Source: Anaerolineales bacterium UBA5195
GTDB taxonomy: Bacteria; Chloroflexota; Anaerolineae; Anaerolineales; Villigracilaceae
Assembly (NCBI GenBank): GCA_002412925.1
Contig: DHVZ01000106.1
Coordinates: 1-53,096 of the forward strand
Reading direction: 5' to 3'
Length of the DNA stretch: 53,096 bases
Shown: piece after piece, positions 1-8,250 of the stretch
How positions within the stretch are numbered: position 1 is the first letter of the stretch
How the letters are laid out: each line of letters starts with the position of its first letter
The notes under the pieces: generated by a model
Told to the model about the DNA's origin: nothing
The model's input: the letters and a program-made list of their open reading frames with translations, nothing else
The model's database searches: none
Position numbers and translations under genes: made by a program

Positions 1-28
1 CTTCCGAAAAATTGAACCGCACCCTCTA

Positions 29-2512
29 CTATTCTTCGTCGTTCTCGGCCTGGATTTCTTCCTGCCGCCTGCGCGGGCGGGGCGGTGGGATGACAGGCTC
101 AGGGTAGAGCGCCACTTCCAGCACCTGGTCCATGTGTTCGACCGGGATGATTTTCAGGTCGGTGCGGACGCGCTTGGGCACATCCACCAGGTCTTTCATG
201 TTTTTCTGCGGCAGCATGACCACTTTTAGCCCGGCGCGGTGAGCAGCCAGTAATTTTTCACGCACCCCGCCGATCGGCAGCACGCGCCCGCGCAGGGTGA
301 TTTCGCCGGTCATGCCCACTTCGCGGTAGATCGGGCGTCCCGTCAACGCGGAGAGGATCGCCGAAGCCAGCGTGATGCCCGCGCTCGGGCCGTCTTTTGG
401 AATCGCGCCTTCGGGCATGTGAACGTGGATGTCCATGCGCTCGAAGACCTCCGGTTCGATCCCGAACAGATCGGCCCGTGATTTGATGTAGGTCAGCGCG
501 GCCTGGCCGGATTCCTGCATGACATCGCCGATCTGGCCAGTCATTTGCAGGCCGCCCTTGCCTTCGAGCACGGCCACTTCGATCGACATGATCTCGCCGC
601 CATTTTCCGTCCAGGCCAGCGAGGTGGCCACACCCACTTCGTCGCGCAGCTCGGCTTCGGTGCGCAGGAACTGCGGCGGACCGAGGAATTTTTCCACCAT
701 GTTGGGGGTGATGATCGACGGATATTCTTTTTTCTCGGCCTTGAGCCGCGCCGCTTTGCGGATGACGCGCCCAATCTCTCGTTCCAGGTTGCGCACGCCC
801 GCTTCGTAGGTGTATTCGCGGATGATGCGCTGGAGCGCCGACTCGGAGAAACGCAGGCCAGTTTCAGTCATCCCGTTTTCGTCCATCTGGCGGGGAATCA
901 GGAAACGGTCCGAGATGGCCATTTTCTCTTCTTCGATATAGCCCGGAAATTCGATCACTTCCAGCCGGTCGAGCAATGCTTCGGGGATGGTGTTGAGCAT
1001 GTTGGCGGTTGTGATGAACATGACCTTCGACAGGTCGAAGGCGATTTCGAGATAATGATCGCTAAAGGAATTGTTTTGTTCCGGGTCAAGCACTTCCAGC
1101 AGCGCCGAAGACGGGTCTCCGCGGAAGTCGTTGCCCAGCTTGTCGATTTCGTCGAGCATGAAGAGCGGGTTGCCGCTCCCGGCCTTTTTCATTGTCTGGA
1201 TGATCCGCCCCGGCAGCGCGCCGATATACGTGCGGCGGTGTCCGCGGATTTCGGCCTCGTCACGCACGCCGCCCAGCGAAACGCGCACAAACTTGCGCCC
1301 CAAGGCCTCGGCAATCGAGCGCCCCAGTGAAGTTTTGCCCGTTCCGGGCGGGCCGACAAAGCACAAGATCGGCTGGCGTTCCTTTTTGGGTTTGAGCGAG
1401 CGTACCGCGATGAATTCGAGGATGCGGTCTTTGGCTTTTTGCAGGCCGTAATGGTCGCGGTCAAGCACCTTGGCGGCGTTGGCCACATCAAGGTTGTCTT
1501 CGGTGAAAACCGACCAGGGTAAGTCGAGAATCCATTCGATATACGTGCGAATGATGCCCACTTCGGGCGCCATCGGCGGCATCTGGCCGAGTCTTTCGAT
1601 CTCCTTGAGCGCCGTTTTGCGGGCTTCTTCGGGCAGCTTGGCTTTGTCCACCTTTTCGCGTAGTTCATTCACGTCGCGTGTCCAGATGTCGCCTTCGCCC
1701 AATTCGGTCTGGATGGCTTTCATTTGCTCGCGCAGGTAGAACTCGCGCTGGCTCTTATCCACCTCGTTTTGCACACGGGTGTGGATATCTTCCTCCAGCT
1801 CCAGCACATCCACCTCGGCAGCCAGCAGTTCGTTGACGCGCTCCAGGCGCGCCTGTGGGTCGATCATCAGCAGCAGTTTCTGGCGTTCTTCGAACGAGAC
1901 CGAAATCGACGTGGCAATCATATCGGCCAGCCAGCCTGGTTCCGAGATATTCAGGGCGAACAGGTGCGCTTCCTCGGGAATGGAGCGGTTCAACTGCACA
2001 GCGCGGTCGAACTGGTTCAATGCCGAGCGCATTAAAGCCTGCGACTGTTTATTGGCCTTTTCAGTTTCGGTGATGACCTTGGCTTTCACCTTGATATAGG
2101 GTGAAAAGCGCGTAAACTCAAGCACTTCCACGCGCCGCCGTCCCTGCACCAGCCCCGAGCTGTTGCCATCTGGCATTGAGAGTAAGCGTCCCACTGCCAT
2201 TTCGACACCGATTGACAGGAAATCGATGGCTTTCGGGGCTTCCTTCTCCGGGTCTTTTTGGGTCAGGCCGATGACTGTCTGGTTGCGCTCGTGGGCGGTT
2301 TGCAGGGTCAGGATGGCAGCTTCGTTATCCACAAAGACCGGCGAGACCATGTGCGGGAAGACCACCAGGTCGCGCATGGGCAGCACCAGGGCTTCGAACA
2401 CGCCGTTTGCGTCTGTCTCATGGTTCGGCACGCGGTACAGTTCTTCTGTCCGCTGGCTGATGGCCATGTTGAAATTTTCTTCTTCCTCTTCGTTCCAGTC
2501 ATCTTGATTCAT
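29..2512 (-). CDS. lon: ATP-dependent protease Lon
   Basis: Cytoplasmic AAA+ serine protease of 827 residues that unfolds and degrades damaged or regulatory proteins. The N-terminal substrate-binding domain (about 40-240) begins LPMRDLVVFPHMVSPVFV. The Walker A motif GPPGTGKTSLG lies near residue 387 and the Walker B motif FMLDEIDKLG follows. The C-terminal peptidase has the Ser-Lys dyad, with Ser in KDGPSAG near 709 and Lys in GGVREKLLAA near 752. The length fits LonA, with about 35 extra acidic residues at the N terminus (MNQDDWNEEEEENF) and a basic then acidic tail. It lies 24 bases downstream of folC on the same strand, so the two may be co-transcribed. All key residues are intact and identification is secure. 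Confidence 0.97.
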   Translation of the reverse strand: MNQDDWNEEEEENFNMAISQRTEELYRVPNHETDANGVFEALVLPMRDLVVFPHMVSPVFVDNEAAILTLQTAHERNQTVIGLTQKDPEKEAPKAIDFLSIGVEMAVGRLLSMPDGNSSGLVQGRRRVEVLEFTRFSPYIKVKAKVITETEKANKQSQALMRSALNQFDRAVQLNRSIPEEAHLFALNISEPGWLADMIATSISVSFEERQKLLLMIDPQARLERVNELLAAEVDVLELEEDIHTRVQNEVDKSQREFYLREQMKAIQTELGEGDIWTRDVNELREKVDKAKLPEEARKTALKEIERLGQMPPMAPEVGIIRTYIEWILDLPWSVFTEDNLDVANAAKVLDRDHYGLQKAKDRILEFIAVRSLKPKKERQPILCFVGPPGTGKTSLGRSIAEALGRKFVRVSLGGVRDEAEIRGHRRTYIGALPGRIIQTMKKAGSGNPLFMLDEIDKLGNDFRGDPSSALLEVLDPEQNNSFSDHYLEIAFDLSKVMFITTANMLNTIPEALLDRLEVIEFPGYIEEEKMAISDRFLIPRQMDENGMTETGLRFSESALQRIIREYTYEAGVRNLEREIGRVIRKAARLKAEKKEYPSIITPNMVEKFLGPPQFLRTEAELRDEVGVATSLAWTENGGEIMSIEVAVLEGKGGLQMTGQIGDVMQESGQAALTYIKSRADLFGIEPEVFERMDIHVHMPEGAIPKDGPSAGITLASAILSALTGRPIYREVGMTGEITLRGRVLPIGGVREKLLAAHRAGLKVVMLPQKNMKDLVDVPKRVRTDLKIIPVEHMDQVLEVALYPEPVIPPPRPRRRQEEIQAENDEE

Positions 2513-2534
2513 AGAAATCCGTTTCTTCTGCGTT

Positions 2535-2561
2535 GATCAGCGTTTGCTTGAGGCGCTGATC
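2535..2561. other. Small hairpin at the folC-lon junction
   Basis: An 8-bp perfect inverted repeat (GATCAGCG, 11-base loop, CGCTGATC) covers the last codons and stop of folC. No run of T follows on the minus strand. It may be an mRNA-processing or partial termination signal between folC and lon rather than a full terminator. Confidence 0.25.
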
Positions 2562-3877
2562 CGTTTCAAAAATCCGTTTTTGGCTTCTGCTGTCACAAAC
2601 ATGCTGCCGGCTGAGACGATGACATCCCCCGTTTCGCGGGCGATATCCAGGGCGCGCTCGAATGCCGCTTGAACGGGGGCAGCCGCCTCAGACTCCACCG
2701 CCGCCTCTCTCGCGCTTGCGACGATTTTCTCCGGCTCCAGCGCGCGCGGGTGATCGGCGCGGGTCACAATCAGGCGGCTGATTATACCCTCCATTGCCTT
2801 CAACATGGCCGCAATTTGTTTATCTTCTGAAACGCCAAAGATGAGAATTGCTTTCCGCCCCGGATAGTATTCTTTAAAAGTTTGCGCTAACCGCAGGAAG
2901 GAATCCTCGTTGTGGGCCGAGTCGAAAATGACGGTTGGGTTCTCCCGGCTGGCGACCTCGAACCGGCACGGCCAGCGGACCGCCGCAAAACCTTTTGCAA
3001 TCTCGGCCTCTGACAGGTTGAAGCCGCTCTTTTGCAGCGCCGCGTAAGCCGTCGTCGCGTTTTCCACCTGATGAGCGCCGAGCAAGGGAGTGGTGAAGCG
3101 TGAGCCGGAAATCGGGAAAAGCGGGCGCTGAATGGTGAAATCCTGCCCATCGAGAGAGTGCCTTCCGATTTGAAAGGTGACATCGCGCCCAACCAGCGTC
3201 AGCTCACAGCCGCGCTCCGCCGCTACTTTTTCCAGCACTTCCAGCGCTTCCGGTTTCTGGGCTGCCGAAACCACCGGCACGCCGGGTTTGATGATTCCCG
3301 CTTTTTCAGTGGCGATTTGGGCCAGCGTTTCGCCCAGCACCGCCATATGGTCATACGAAAGCGAGGTGATGATCGCAACGCGCGGCGTGATGACGTTGGT
3401 TGCGTCCAGCCGCCCGCCCAGGCCGACTTCAATCACCGCGGCATCGACTTTTGAACGCGCGAAATGCAGGAAGCCGAGCGCGGTCGTGATCTCGAAGGTC
3501 GTCAGCAGCGGGATTTTTGCCACTTCGGGCTTAACGATGTCGACCAGCTCGGCCAGTTCGGCATGGCTGATCGGTTCGTTGTTGATCTGGATGCGTTCGC
3601 AAAAATCCTGCAAGTGTGGTGAAGTGTATAGCCCGGCTTTGGTACCTGCGGCCTGCAAGGCCGCCGCGCAAAAGGCCGAGGTGGAGCCTTTGCCCTTCGT
3701 CCCGGCCACATGGATGGTGGGGTAGGTGTCCTGTGGGGTGCCCAGCGCAGCCATCAGCGCGCGCATCCGATCCAGGTTGAAATCGGCCCTGGCAAGCTCG
3801 GAAGCGTGTTTCAGGCTATAATCGACAAAGCTGTAGAGATAGTCGAGTGCGTGGTTATAAGCGGTTTCAGTCTTCAT
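2537..3877 (-). CDS. folC: Folylpolyglutamate synthase / dihydrofolate synthase
   Basis: A 446-residue Mur-ligase-family enzyme that adds glutamate to (dihydro)folates using ATP. The P-loop is HVAGTKGKGSTSAF near residues 55-70, typical of FolC. It is followed by the SPHL region that contacts folate (YTSPHLQDFCERI), the central IEVGLGGRLDATN block and the C-terminal domain with FDSAHNEDSF. The length is normal. Only one folC-type gene is visible, so it could be bifunctional, but that cannot be read from sequence alone. No clear ribosome-binding site precedes ATG 3877. The 5' end is only 50 bases from the divergent DUF503 gene, with a heptamer array in between. Confidence 0.94.
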   Translation of the reverse strand: MKTETAYNHALDYLYSFVDYSLKHASELARADFNLDRMRALMAALGTPQDTYPTIHVAGTKGKGSTSAFCAAALQAAGTKAGLYTSPHLQDFCERIQINNEPISHAELAELVDIVKPEVAKIPLLTTFEITTALGFLHFARSKVDAAVIEVGLGGRLDATNVITPRVAIITSLSYDHMAVLGETLAQIATEKAGIIKPGVPVVSAAQKPEALEVLEKVAAERGCELTLVGRDVTFQIGRHSLDGQDFTIQRPLFPISGSRFTTPLLGAHQVENATTAYAALQKSGFNLSEAEIAKGFAAVRWPCRFEVASRENPTVIFDSAHNEDSFLRLAQTFKEYYPGRKAILIFGVSEDKQIAAMLKAMEGIISRLIVTRADHPRALEPEKIVASAREAAVESEAAAPVQAAFERALDIARETGDVIVSAGSMFVTAEAKNGFLKRISASSKR

Positions 3878-3895
3878 TTACATTGATTCTAAGGC

Positions 3896-3927
3896 GTAAA
3901 TCACAAATCGTAAATCGTAAATCAAAA
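3896..3927. repeat. Heptanucleotide array abutting a start codon
   Basis: Four 7-base units (GTAAATC, ACAAATC, GTAAATC, GTAAATC) followed by AAAA run directly into ATG 3928 of the DUF503 gene. The array fills most of the divergent folC-DUF503 spacer and leaves no room for a Shine-Dalgarno sequence. Confidence 0.75.
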
Positions 3928-4212
3928 ATGGTTTCAACCCTCACCATCCACCTCCATCTTCCCGGTTGCGCCTCGCTCAAAGAAAAGCGCGGACGGATCA
4001 AGCCATTAATGGCGCGCCTGCACAAAGAATTCAATCTTTCGGTCGCTGAAATGGATTTGCAGGATGCCCACCAGCAGGCCGTGATTGGCTGCGCCCTGAT
4101 TGGTAATGACCATGCCCATCTCGAATCGGCCATGCACACAGTTGCACGCTGGGTCGAGGCCAACTGGACGGATGGGGATGTCATCGAACAGCGGGTTGAA
4201 GTGGTGATGTGA
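3928..4212 (+). CDS. DUF503 family protein (YlxP-like)
   Basis: A 94-residue protein matching the DUF503 family, a small alpha/beta-fold family often encoded near rbfA/truB and linked to ribosome maturation (YlxP). The N terminus MVSTLTIHLHLPGCASLKEKRGRIKPL has the family signature, especially SLKEKR. The frame is open upstream to 3847, but the start at 3928 was chosen because upstream codons are translations of the 7-bp repeat array and family members begin just before the TLTI strand. There is no Shine-Dalgarno, so translation may be leaderless or repeat-dependent. An SDR gene follows 52 bases downstream across another array. Confidence 0.85.
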   Translation: MVSTLTIHLHLPGCASLKEKRGRIKPLMARLHKEFNLSVAEMDLQDAHQQAVIGCALIGNDHAHLESAMHTVARWVEANWTDGDVIEQRVEVVM

Positions 4213-4259
4213 ATCAGTAAACCGGTGAACAGGTAGACAAGAAAACAGGTGAAAAGGTG
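4212..4259. repeat. Octanucleotide array upstream of the SDR gene
   Basis: Six 8-base units in phase, including AACCGGTG, AACAGGTA, GACAAGAA, AACAGGTG and AAAAGGTG, fill the spacer between the DUF503 stop and ATG 4265. The last unit supplies AAGGTG, which is well placed to act as ribosome-binding site. The style matches the heptamer arrays elsewhere but the period is 8. Confidence 0.7.
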
Positions 4260-4264
4260 CTCAG

Positions 4265-5038
4265 ATGGATCTACAACTCAAAAATAAACGCGTTCTTGTT
4301 ACCGGCGCCTCGCGCGGATTGGGCTTTGCCACGGCCAAACTTCTTGCCGTTGAAGGCGCGCAGGTCGCCATCAACAGCCGGGATGCCGCCAAATTGACGG
4401 CTGCCGCCGAAACCATCGGCGCAATTGCCATCGCGGCAGATCTACTTGGGCCGGAGGCTGCCGGGAAAATTGTCACTGAAGCGGTGGAAAGACTCGGAGG
4501 ATTAGACATCCTCATCTGCAACGCGGGTGGTCCGCCGCCGGGGGCCTTCGAATCCTTCGACGAAGCGGCCTGGCAAAAAGCGATTGACTTGTCCTTCATG
4601 AGCAACGTGCGCCTGATCAAGGCTGCCCTGCCGTACCTGCGCAAATCTGCGGCTGCCAGTGTGTTGACGGTGACTTCTTATTCCGTCAAACAGCCGATCC
4701 CCAATTTGATACTCTCCAACTCCATCCGCGCCGCCACGATTGGCCTGACCAAGTCCCTGGCGCTCGAACTTGGGAAGGATGGCATTCGTTTCAACTCGAT
4801 CCTCCCGGCCTGGACGGAGACCGAGCGTGTCACCGAGTTGATGACCGCGCGCGCCAAAAATAATGGCACCACTGTCGCAGAAGAGATCGCCAAACAGTCC
4901 AAGGAAAGTGCTCTTGGGCGGATGGCCTCCCCCGAAGAATTTGCCAATGTCGCGGCCTTCCTGGTTTCCCCAGCCGCCTCGTATCTGACCGGCGTGATGC
5001 TCCCGGTCGATGGTGGGATGTATAAAGGCACATTTTAA
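4265..5038 (+). CDS. Short-chain dehydrogenase/reductase (SDR)
   Basis: A 257-residue classical SDR, an NAD(P)-dependent oxidoreductase with a Rossmann fold. The cofactor-binding glycine motif TGASRGLGFA is at residues 13-22, and the structural ICNAGG motif is near 85. The catalytic Ser region is VTSYSVKQPIPN. The usual Tyr-x-x-x-Lys is not standard here: SYSVKQP has Tyr and Lys in a rearranged spacing, followed by SNSIRAATIGLTKSLALELG, so the Tyr of YxxxK appears replaced by Asn/Ser. The C terminus LTGVMLPVDGGMYKGTF is typical. The substrate is unknown. The 3-oxoacyl-ACP-reductase-like overall pattern suggests a common FabG-like annotation, but the altered active site argues for caution. Confidence 0.88.
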   Translation: MDLQLKNKRVLVTGASRGLGFATAKLLAVEGAQVAINSRDAAKLTAAAETIGAIAIAADLLGPEAAGKIVTEAVERLGGLDILICNAGGPPPGAFESFDEAAWQKAIDLSFMSNVRLIKAALPYLRKSAAASVLTVTSYSVKQPIPNLILSNSIRAATIGLTKSLALELGKDGIRFNSILPAWTETERVTELMTARAKNNGTTVAEEIAKQSKESALGRMASPEEFANVAAFLVSPAASYLTGVMLPVDGGMYKGTF

Positions 5039-5040
5039 GT

Positions 5041-5082
5041 GTGACCCCGGTCACAGAATTTCACCGCCAGGCATGGTATAGT
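5041..5082 (+). promoter_or_regulatory. Palindrome plus -10 element before the zinc-ribbon gene
   Basis: A GTGACC-CC-GGTCAC palindrome starts 2 bases after the SDR stop. A -10-like TATAGT lies at 5077-5082 in the context ATGGTATAGT, with no convincing -35. The palindrome may be an operator or the end of the SDR transcript. Confidence 0.4.
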
Positions 5083-5109
5083 CAAACATCTTACCCATAA
5101 GGAGAACCC

Positions 5110-5298
5110 ATGTCTGACAAAACTTGCCTGAACTGCGGACGAACCTCACAGGAGATTCCGCTCCTGACTTTCGATTATCGCGGCGAAACCTACCAGCTTT
5201 GCCCACAGTGTTTACCGGTCATGATCCACAAGCCCCAGAACCTGGCCGGGAAACTGCCCGGCGCAGAGAATTTCGAGCCGACCAATCACGAGCATTAA
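5110..5298 (+). CDS. Small CxxC...CxxC zinc-ribbon protein
   Basis: A 62-residue protein with two Cys pairs, CLNC at residues 6-9 and CPQC near 34-37, spaced as in a treble-clef or rubredoxin-like zinc ribbon. The ribosome-binding site AAGGAG is 6 bases before the ATG. A promoter-like TATAGT lies 28 bases upstream. The C-terminal part (HKPQNLAGKLPGAENFEP) has no recognised motif. The function is unknown. It may be a small metal-binding or protein-interaction module. It is flanked downstream by a palindromic repeat, not by an operon partner. Confidence 0.7.
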   Translation: MSDKTCLNCGRTSQEIPLLTFDYRGETYQLCPQCLPVMIHKPQNLAGKLPGAENFEPTNHEH

Positions 5299-5308
5299 AG
5301 GCCGTTTC

Positions 5309-5351
5309 GTTGGTTGAGTAGGCGGTGTTTTTCCGCCGTATCGAAACCAAC
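5309..5351. repeat. Dispersed palindromic repeat, copy 1
   Basis: Imperfect palindrome with arms GTTGGTTGAGTAGGCGG and CCGCCGTATCGAAACCAAC. A second copy with the same arms and changed bases lies at 40584-40628. It is intergenic between the zinc-ribbon gene and murJ. Confidence 0.75.
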
Positions 5352-5448
5352 AATTATCAAAAACATTTAATAATGATGGTCTCGATCTGCCCCTCAAAGA
5401 ATTTTCGGGGCGACTCGACCATCTTTGATGAGCGCTCTTTGCAATCTG

Positions 5449-5454
5449 GTATGA
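5449..5454 (+). promoter_or_regulatory. Possible -10 element upstream of murJ
   Basis: TATGAT in the context CTGGTATGATTG, about 110 bases before murJ. It resembles the (T)GGTAWWAT contexts before other genes in the window. No clear -35 is seen. Confidence 0.3.
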
Positions 5455-5529
5455 TTGCCTGCACCGCCCATGTCTACCGGCAGGGTAAGTATGCGCAGGC
5501 ACACGTGCGGGGCGCTTTTCGATTCTCCT

Positions 5530-5564
5530 TCTCACTCATCACTTCTCTCTCCTCACTGATCTCT
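5530..5564. repeat. Heptanucleotide array abutting the murJ start
   Basis: Five 7-base units (TCTCACT, CATCACT, TCTCTCT, CCTCACT, GATCTCT) end exactly at ATG 5565. They leave no Shine-Dalgarno sequence in front of murJ. Confidence 0.7.
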
Positions 5565-7109
5565 ATGAACAAACTCTCCCACCTCACCCGTTCGTCACTG
5601 CTGCTGGGCGGATTTTTCCTGCTGGATAAAATCCTGGCCTTCGGCCGCTCAATCCTGATTGCGCGCCAGTTCCAGCTTTCTCCCGAACTGGACGCTTTCA
5701 ATGTTGCCAACAACCTCCCCGACCTGCTCTTTGCCCTGATCTCGGGCGGGGCGCTGGCGATGGCTTTTATTCCCCTGCTGACGGAATATCTCACCACGAA
5801 GGGCCGTGCTGCCGCCTGGGATTTGTTCTCGCGTGTGGCCAATGTGGCATTTATTGCCACCGGTTCGGTCGCAGTAATCATCGCCGTTTTTGCGGGGCAG
5901 ATTGTTCGCGCGCAAATTGGCATCGCCCCGGGGTTTGGCCCGGAACAGCAGCAATTGGTGGTCGAGTTGATGCGCCTGAACCTGATTGGGACGATCATTT
6001 TCTCGATCAGCGGCCTGGTCATGGCGGGTTTGCAGGCCAACCAGCATTTCTTGTTCCCGGCCATGGCGCCAACGCTGTATAACGTTGGCATGATCATTGG
6101 AGCGCTGGTCTTTTCGCCAACTGAACCATATCATCTTGGCCCGCTGACCCTGCCCGCGCTGGGATTGGGTGTGCATGGCCTGGTCTATGGCGTCATCCTT
6201 GGGGCGGCGCTGCATCTTGCCATTCAAATTCCCGGCCTGATCATGTACAAGTTCCGCTGGACTCCCTCGCTGAATATCCGTGATTCGGGCCTGATCGAAG
6301 CCCTGAAGTTGATGGCGCCCCGCCTTCTGACGATGTTTGGCATCCAGATGATGTTCATCGCCCGTGACAATTTGGCTTCGCGTCTCGACCAGGTGGGCGC
6401 GGTCACCTCGCTGACCTACGGCTGGATGATCATGCAAGTCCCTGAAACTTTGCTCGGAACGGCAATTGCCACAGCGCTATTACCTTCGCTGGCTGAATAT
6501 GCTGCCAAAAAAGACTGGCGGACCTTCTCGGAAACGCTCGAAAAAGCCTTGCGCGTTATGCTGGCGCTGGCGATCCCGGCTGCGGCGGTCATGGCGGCCG
6601 GGCTGCGCCCGCTGCTGGCGGTTGCCTTTGATTTTGGCGACGATGGGACTGCTTTGCTGACCCTGACCTCCCGGATTTACTTGCTCACCCTGGCTGGTTA
6701 CGTTGTTCAGGAGACTTTGGCGCGCACTTTCTATGCCCGCAAGGAGCCGTTCATGCCCTTGTTTGGCGTGCTGACCAGGATGGTGATCTATATTGTCATC
6801 GGCTTGTTGGGAGTGACGGTTTTCCGCCAGGCAGGCGCGCCTGTCATTGCCGCAGCGGAATTGTCGCTGACGGCAGAGGCCATCTTCCTGATCGTCTTCC
6901 TCAACAAACGGCTCGAGCGGCAGGTGCAGGTTCTTCCAGCCATCGGTAAGGGCTTGCTGGCTGCCTTGTTGAGCGGGTTTGTTGCCTACGGGTTGGCCGT
7001 CTTTTTGCCCGGGCCGGGGTACCTCACCGCTTTGGCGGGGATGGCTGCCGGCGGCGTGTTGGCTGTTTGGCTGGTCTGGTCCGAAGCGCGTTTGCTTTTC
7101 CGGCTCTAA
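5565..7109 (+). CDS. murJ: Lipid II flippase MurJ (MviN)
   Basis: A 514-residue polytopic membrane protein of the MOP exporter superfamily that flips lipid II across the cytoplasmic membrane for peptidoglycan synthesis. The N terminus (SSLLLGGFFLLDKILAFGRSILIARQFQLSPELDAFNVANNLPDLL) is characteristic of MurJ, and about 13-14 hydrophobic segments follow. The C terminus ends shortly after the last helix. The frame is open from 5325, but the upstream 80 codons are repeat sequence without similarity to the family, so ATG 5565 is preferred. The gene is followed after 21 bases by a TPR membrane protein with its own -10 box. Identification is firm from overall pattern and length. Confidence 0.93.
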   Translation: MNKLSHLTRSSLLLGGFFLLDKILAFGRSILIARQFQLSPELDAFNVANNLPDLLFALISGGALAMAFIPLLTEYLTTKGRAAAWDLFSRVANVAFIATGSVAVIIAVFAGQIVRAQIGIAPGFGPEQQQLVVELMRLNLIGTIIFSISGLVMAGLQANQHFLFPAMAPTLYNVGMIIGALVFSPTEPYHLGPLTLPALGLGVHGLVYGVILGAALHLAIQIPGLIMYKFRWTPSLNIRDSGLIEALKLMAPRLLTMFGIQMMFIARDNLASRLDQVGAVTSLTYGWMIMQVPETLLGTAIATALLPSLAEYAAKKDWRTFSETLEKALRVMLALAIPAAAVMAAGLRPLLAVAFDFGDDGTALLTLTSRIYLLTLAGYVVQETLARTFYARKEPFMPLFGVLTRMVIYIVIGLLGVTVFRQAGAPVIAAAELSLTAEAIFLIVFLNKRLERQVQVLPAIGKGLLAALLSGFVAYGLAVFLPGPGYLTALAGMAAGGVLAVWLVWSEARLLFRL

Positions 7110-7117
7110 CCTTGCGG

Positions 7118-7123
7118 TATAAT
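7118..7123 (+). promoter_or_regulatory. -10 box giving a probable leaderless transcript
   Basis: A consensus TATAAT ends 7 bases before ATG 7131. Transcription from it would start at or next to the start codon, and no Shine-Dalgarno is present. It lies just after the murJ stop. Confidence 0.55.
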
Positions 7124-7130
7124 AGCGCCT

Positions 7131-8207
7131 ATGATGTCTGAAACCCAACCCTCGAACCTCTCTGATACTCAACCGCGCAAGGTGAAATCGAAACCTTCCC
7201 GCGCGGGGTTCTGGATTAGCCTGCTTGTTCTGGCTTTTGCGCTGATCCTGGGCACCACCGCCGGATATGGCGAAGGCGTTCGCGAGCGCTTGAATGCCCA
7301 GAAAACGGCTGTGGCCGGGTCGCTGGGCGAGCAGCTCACGCTTGCGCAGCAGGAGATTGATGCCGGGCGTTACGATGTGGCCCGCCAGCGCCTTGAATAC
7401 ATCCTTCAACAGGATGCAAGTTATCCTGGTGTGGCCGCCATGCTGGCCGATGTGCTCGTCAAGCAATCCATCACGCCCACACCCCTGCCGACGGCAACCC
7501 CGACCATTACACCCACACCAGACCTGCGCAGCCAGGAAGCCATTTTTGCCCAGGCCCAGCAGCAGGCGCAAAGCAAGGATTGGACCGGCCTGCTGGGGTC
7601 GCTCGATTCTTTGCGTAAAGCCGATCCCACCTATAAAGTGGTCATCGTGGATGGGCTGTATTACACGGCCTTGCGCAACCGGGGCGTGGACCAGATCATG
7701 GGTCAGGGAGCTTATGCCCAAATTACGAACATGGAGGGCGGAATTTACGACCTGACCCTGGCAGAGCGTTTTGGTCCCTTGGATGGTTATGCCGATGGCC
7801 TGCGCACCGGTGCCCGCTTATATATCACCGCCTCATCTTTCTGGGATGTGGATTGGGTCCAAGCGGTAAACTATTTCCGGCAAGTAGCTCCGCTTTACCC
7901 CAACTTGCGCGATGCTTCCAATGTGACGGCTTCCCAACGCTTGCATCGGGCTTTGCTGAAGTACGGTGACCAGATGGCTGCCAACGGAAGGTTGAAGGAT
8001 CGCTGTGTGGCCCTCGATTTATGGAGTGAAGCGAACAATATTGCCCCCTTGAACGGCGAATATTCCACGAAATATAACCAGCTGAATCTGGAATGCTACC
8101 CGCCCACCGAAGTCCCGACAGAGGCGCCGGCGCAGCCAACCACAGATCCAAACGCTGGCGGTGGGGAGGTACCCACCGTGGATCCCAATGAGACTCCCTC
8201 TTCATAG
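7131..8207 (+). CDS. Membrane-anchored TPR-like protein with Thr/Pro linker
   Basis: A 358-residue protein with a short basic N terminus and one transmembrane helix (about 27-45, WISLLVLAFALILGTTAGYG), then a helical repeat region outside or peripheral to the membrane. One TPR-like unit (TLAQQEIDAGRYDVARQRLEYILQQDASYPGVAAML) is followed by a TPTPLPTATPTITPTP linker and further helical repeats. The C terminus is again Pro/Thr-rich (TEVPTEAPAQPTTDPN). This architecture is common in Anaerolineae envelope proteins, but the function is unknown. It probably has its own leaderless promoter. A strong hairpin terminator follows and is shared with convergent rimO. Confidence 0.75.
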   Translation: MMSETQPSNLSDTQPRKVKSKPSRAGFWISLLVLAFALILGTTAGYGEGVRERLNAQKTAVAGSLGEQLTLAQQEIDAGRYDVARQRLEYILQQDASYPGVAAMLADVLVKQSITPTPLPTATPTITPTPDLRSQEAIFAQAQQQAQSKDWTGLLGSLDSLRKADPTYKVVIVDGLYYTALRNRGVDQIMGQGAYAQITNMEGGIYDLTLAERFGPLDGYADGLRTGARLYITASSFWDVDWVQAVNYFRQVAPLYPNLRDASNVTASQRLHRALLKYGDQMAANGRLKDRCVALDLWSEANNIAPLNGEYSTKYNQLNLECYPPTEVPTEAPAQPTTDPNAGGGEVPTVDPNETPSS

Positions 8208-8209
8208 AG

Positions 8210-8250
8210 CTAAACGAACTCCCCGGCATAAAACCGGGGAGTTCGTTTAG
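8210..8250. terminator. Bidirectional terminator between convergent genes
   Basis: A perfect 17-bp stem (left arm CTAAACGAACTCCCCGG) with a 7-base loop, located at the meeting point of the TPR gene and rimO. The rimO stop codon lies inside the right arm. Confidence 0.85.

Noticed and set aside
545..1330. Long open frame antisense to lon (261 codons)
   Set aside because: It lies wholly opposite a well-conserved gene in GC-rich DNA and has no protein-like motifs.
3896..4259. CRISPR array
   Set aside because: Units are only 7-8 bases with no spacers, and no cas genes are present.
5649..6437. Open frame antisense to murJ (262 codons)
   Set aside because: His/Gln/Arg-rich shadow translation of the opposite strand without domains or ribosome-binding site.
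6480..7721. 413-codon frame antisense to murJ and the TPR gene
   Set aside because: Runs across two real genes and their spacer; composition is that of a shadow frame.
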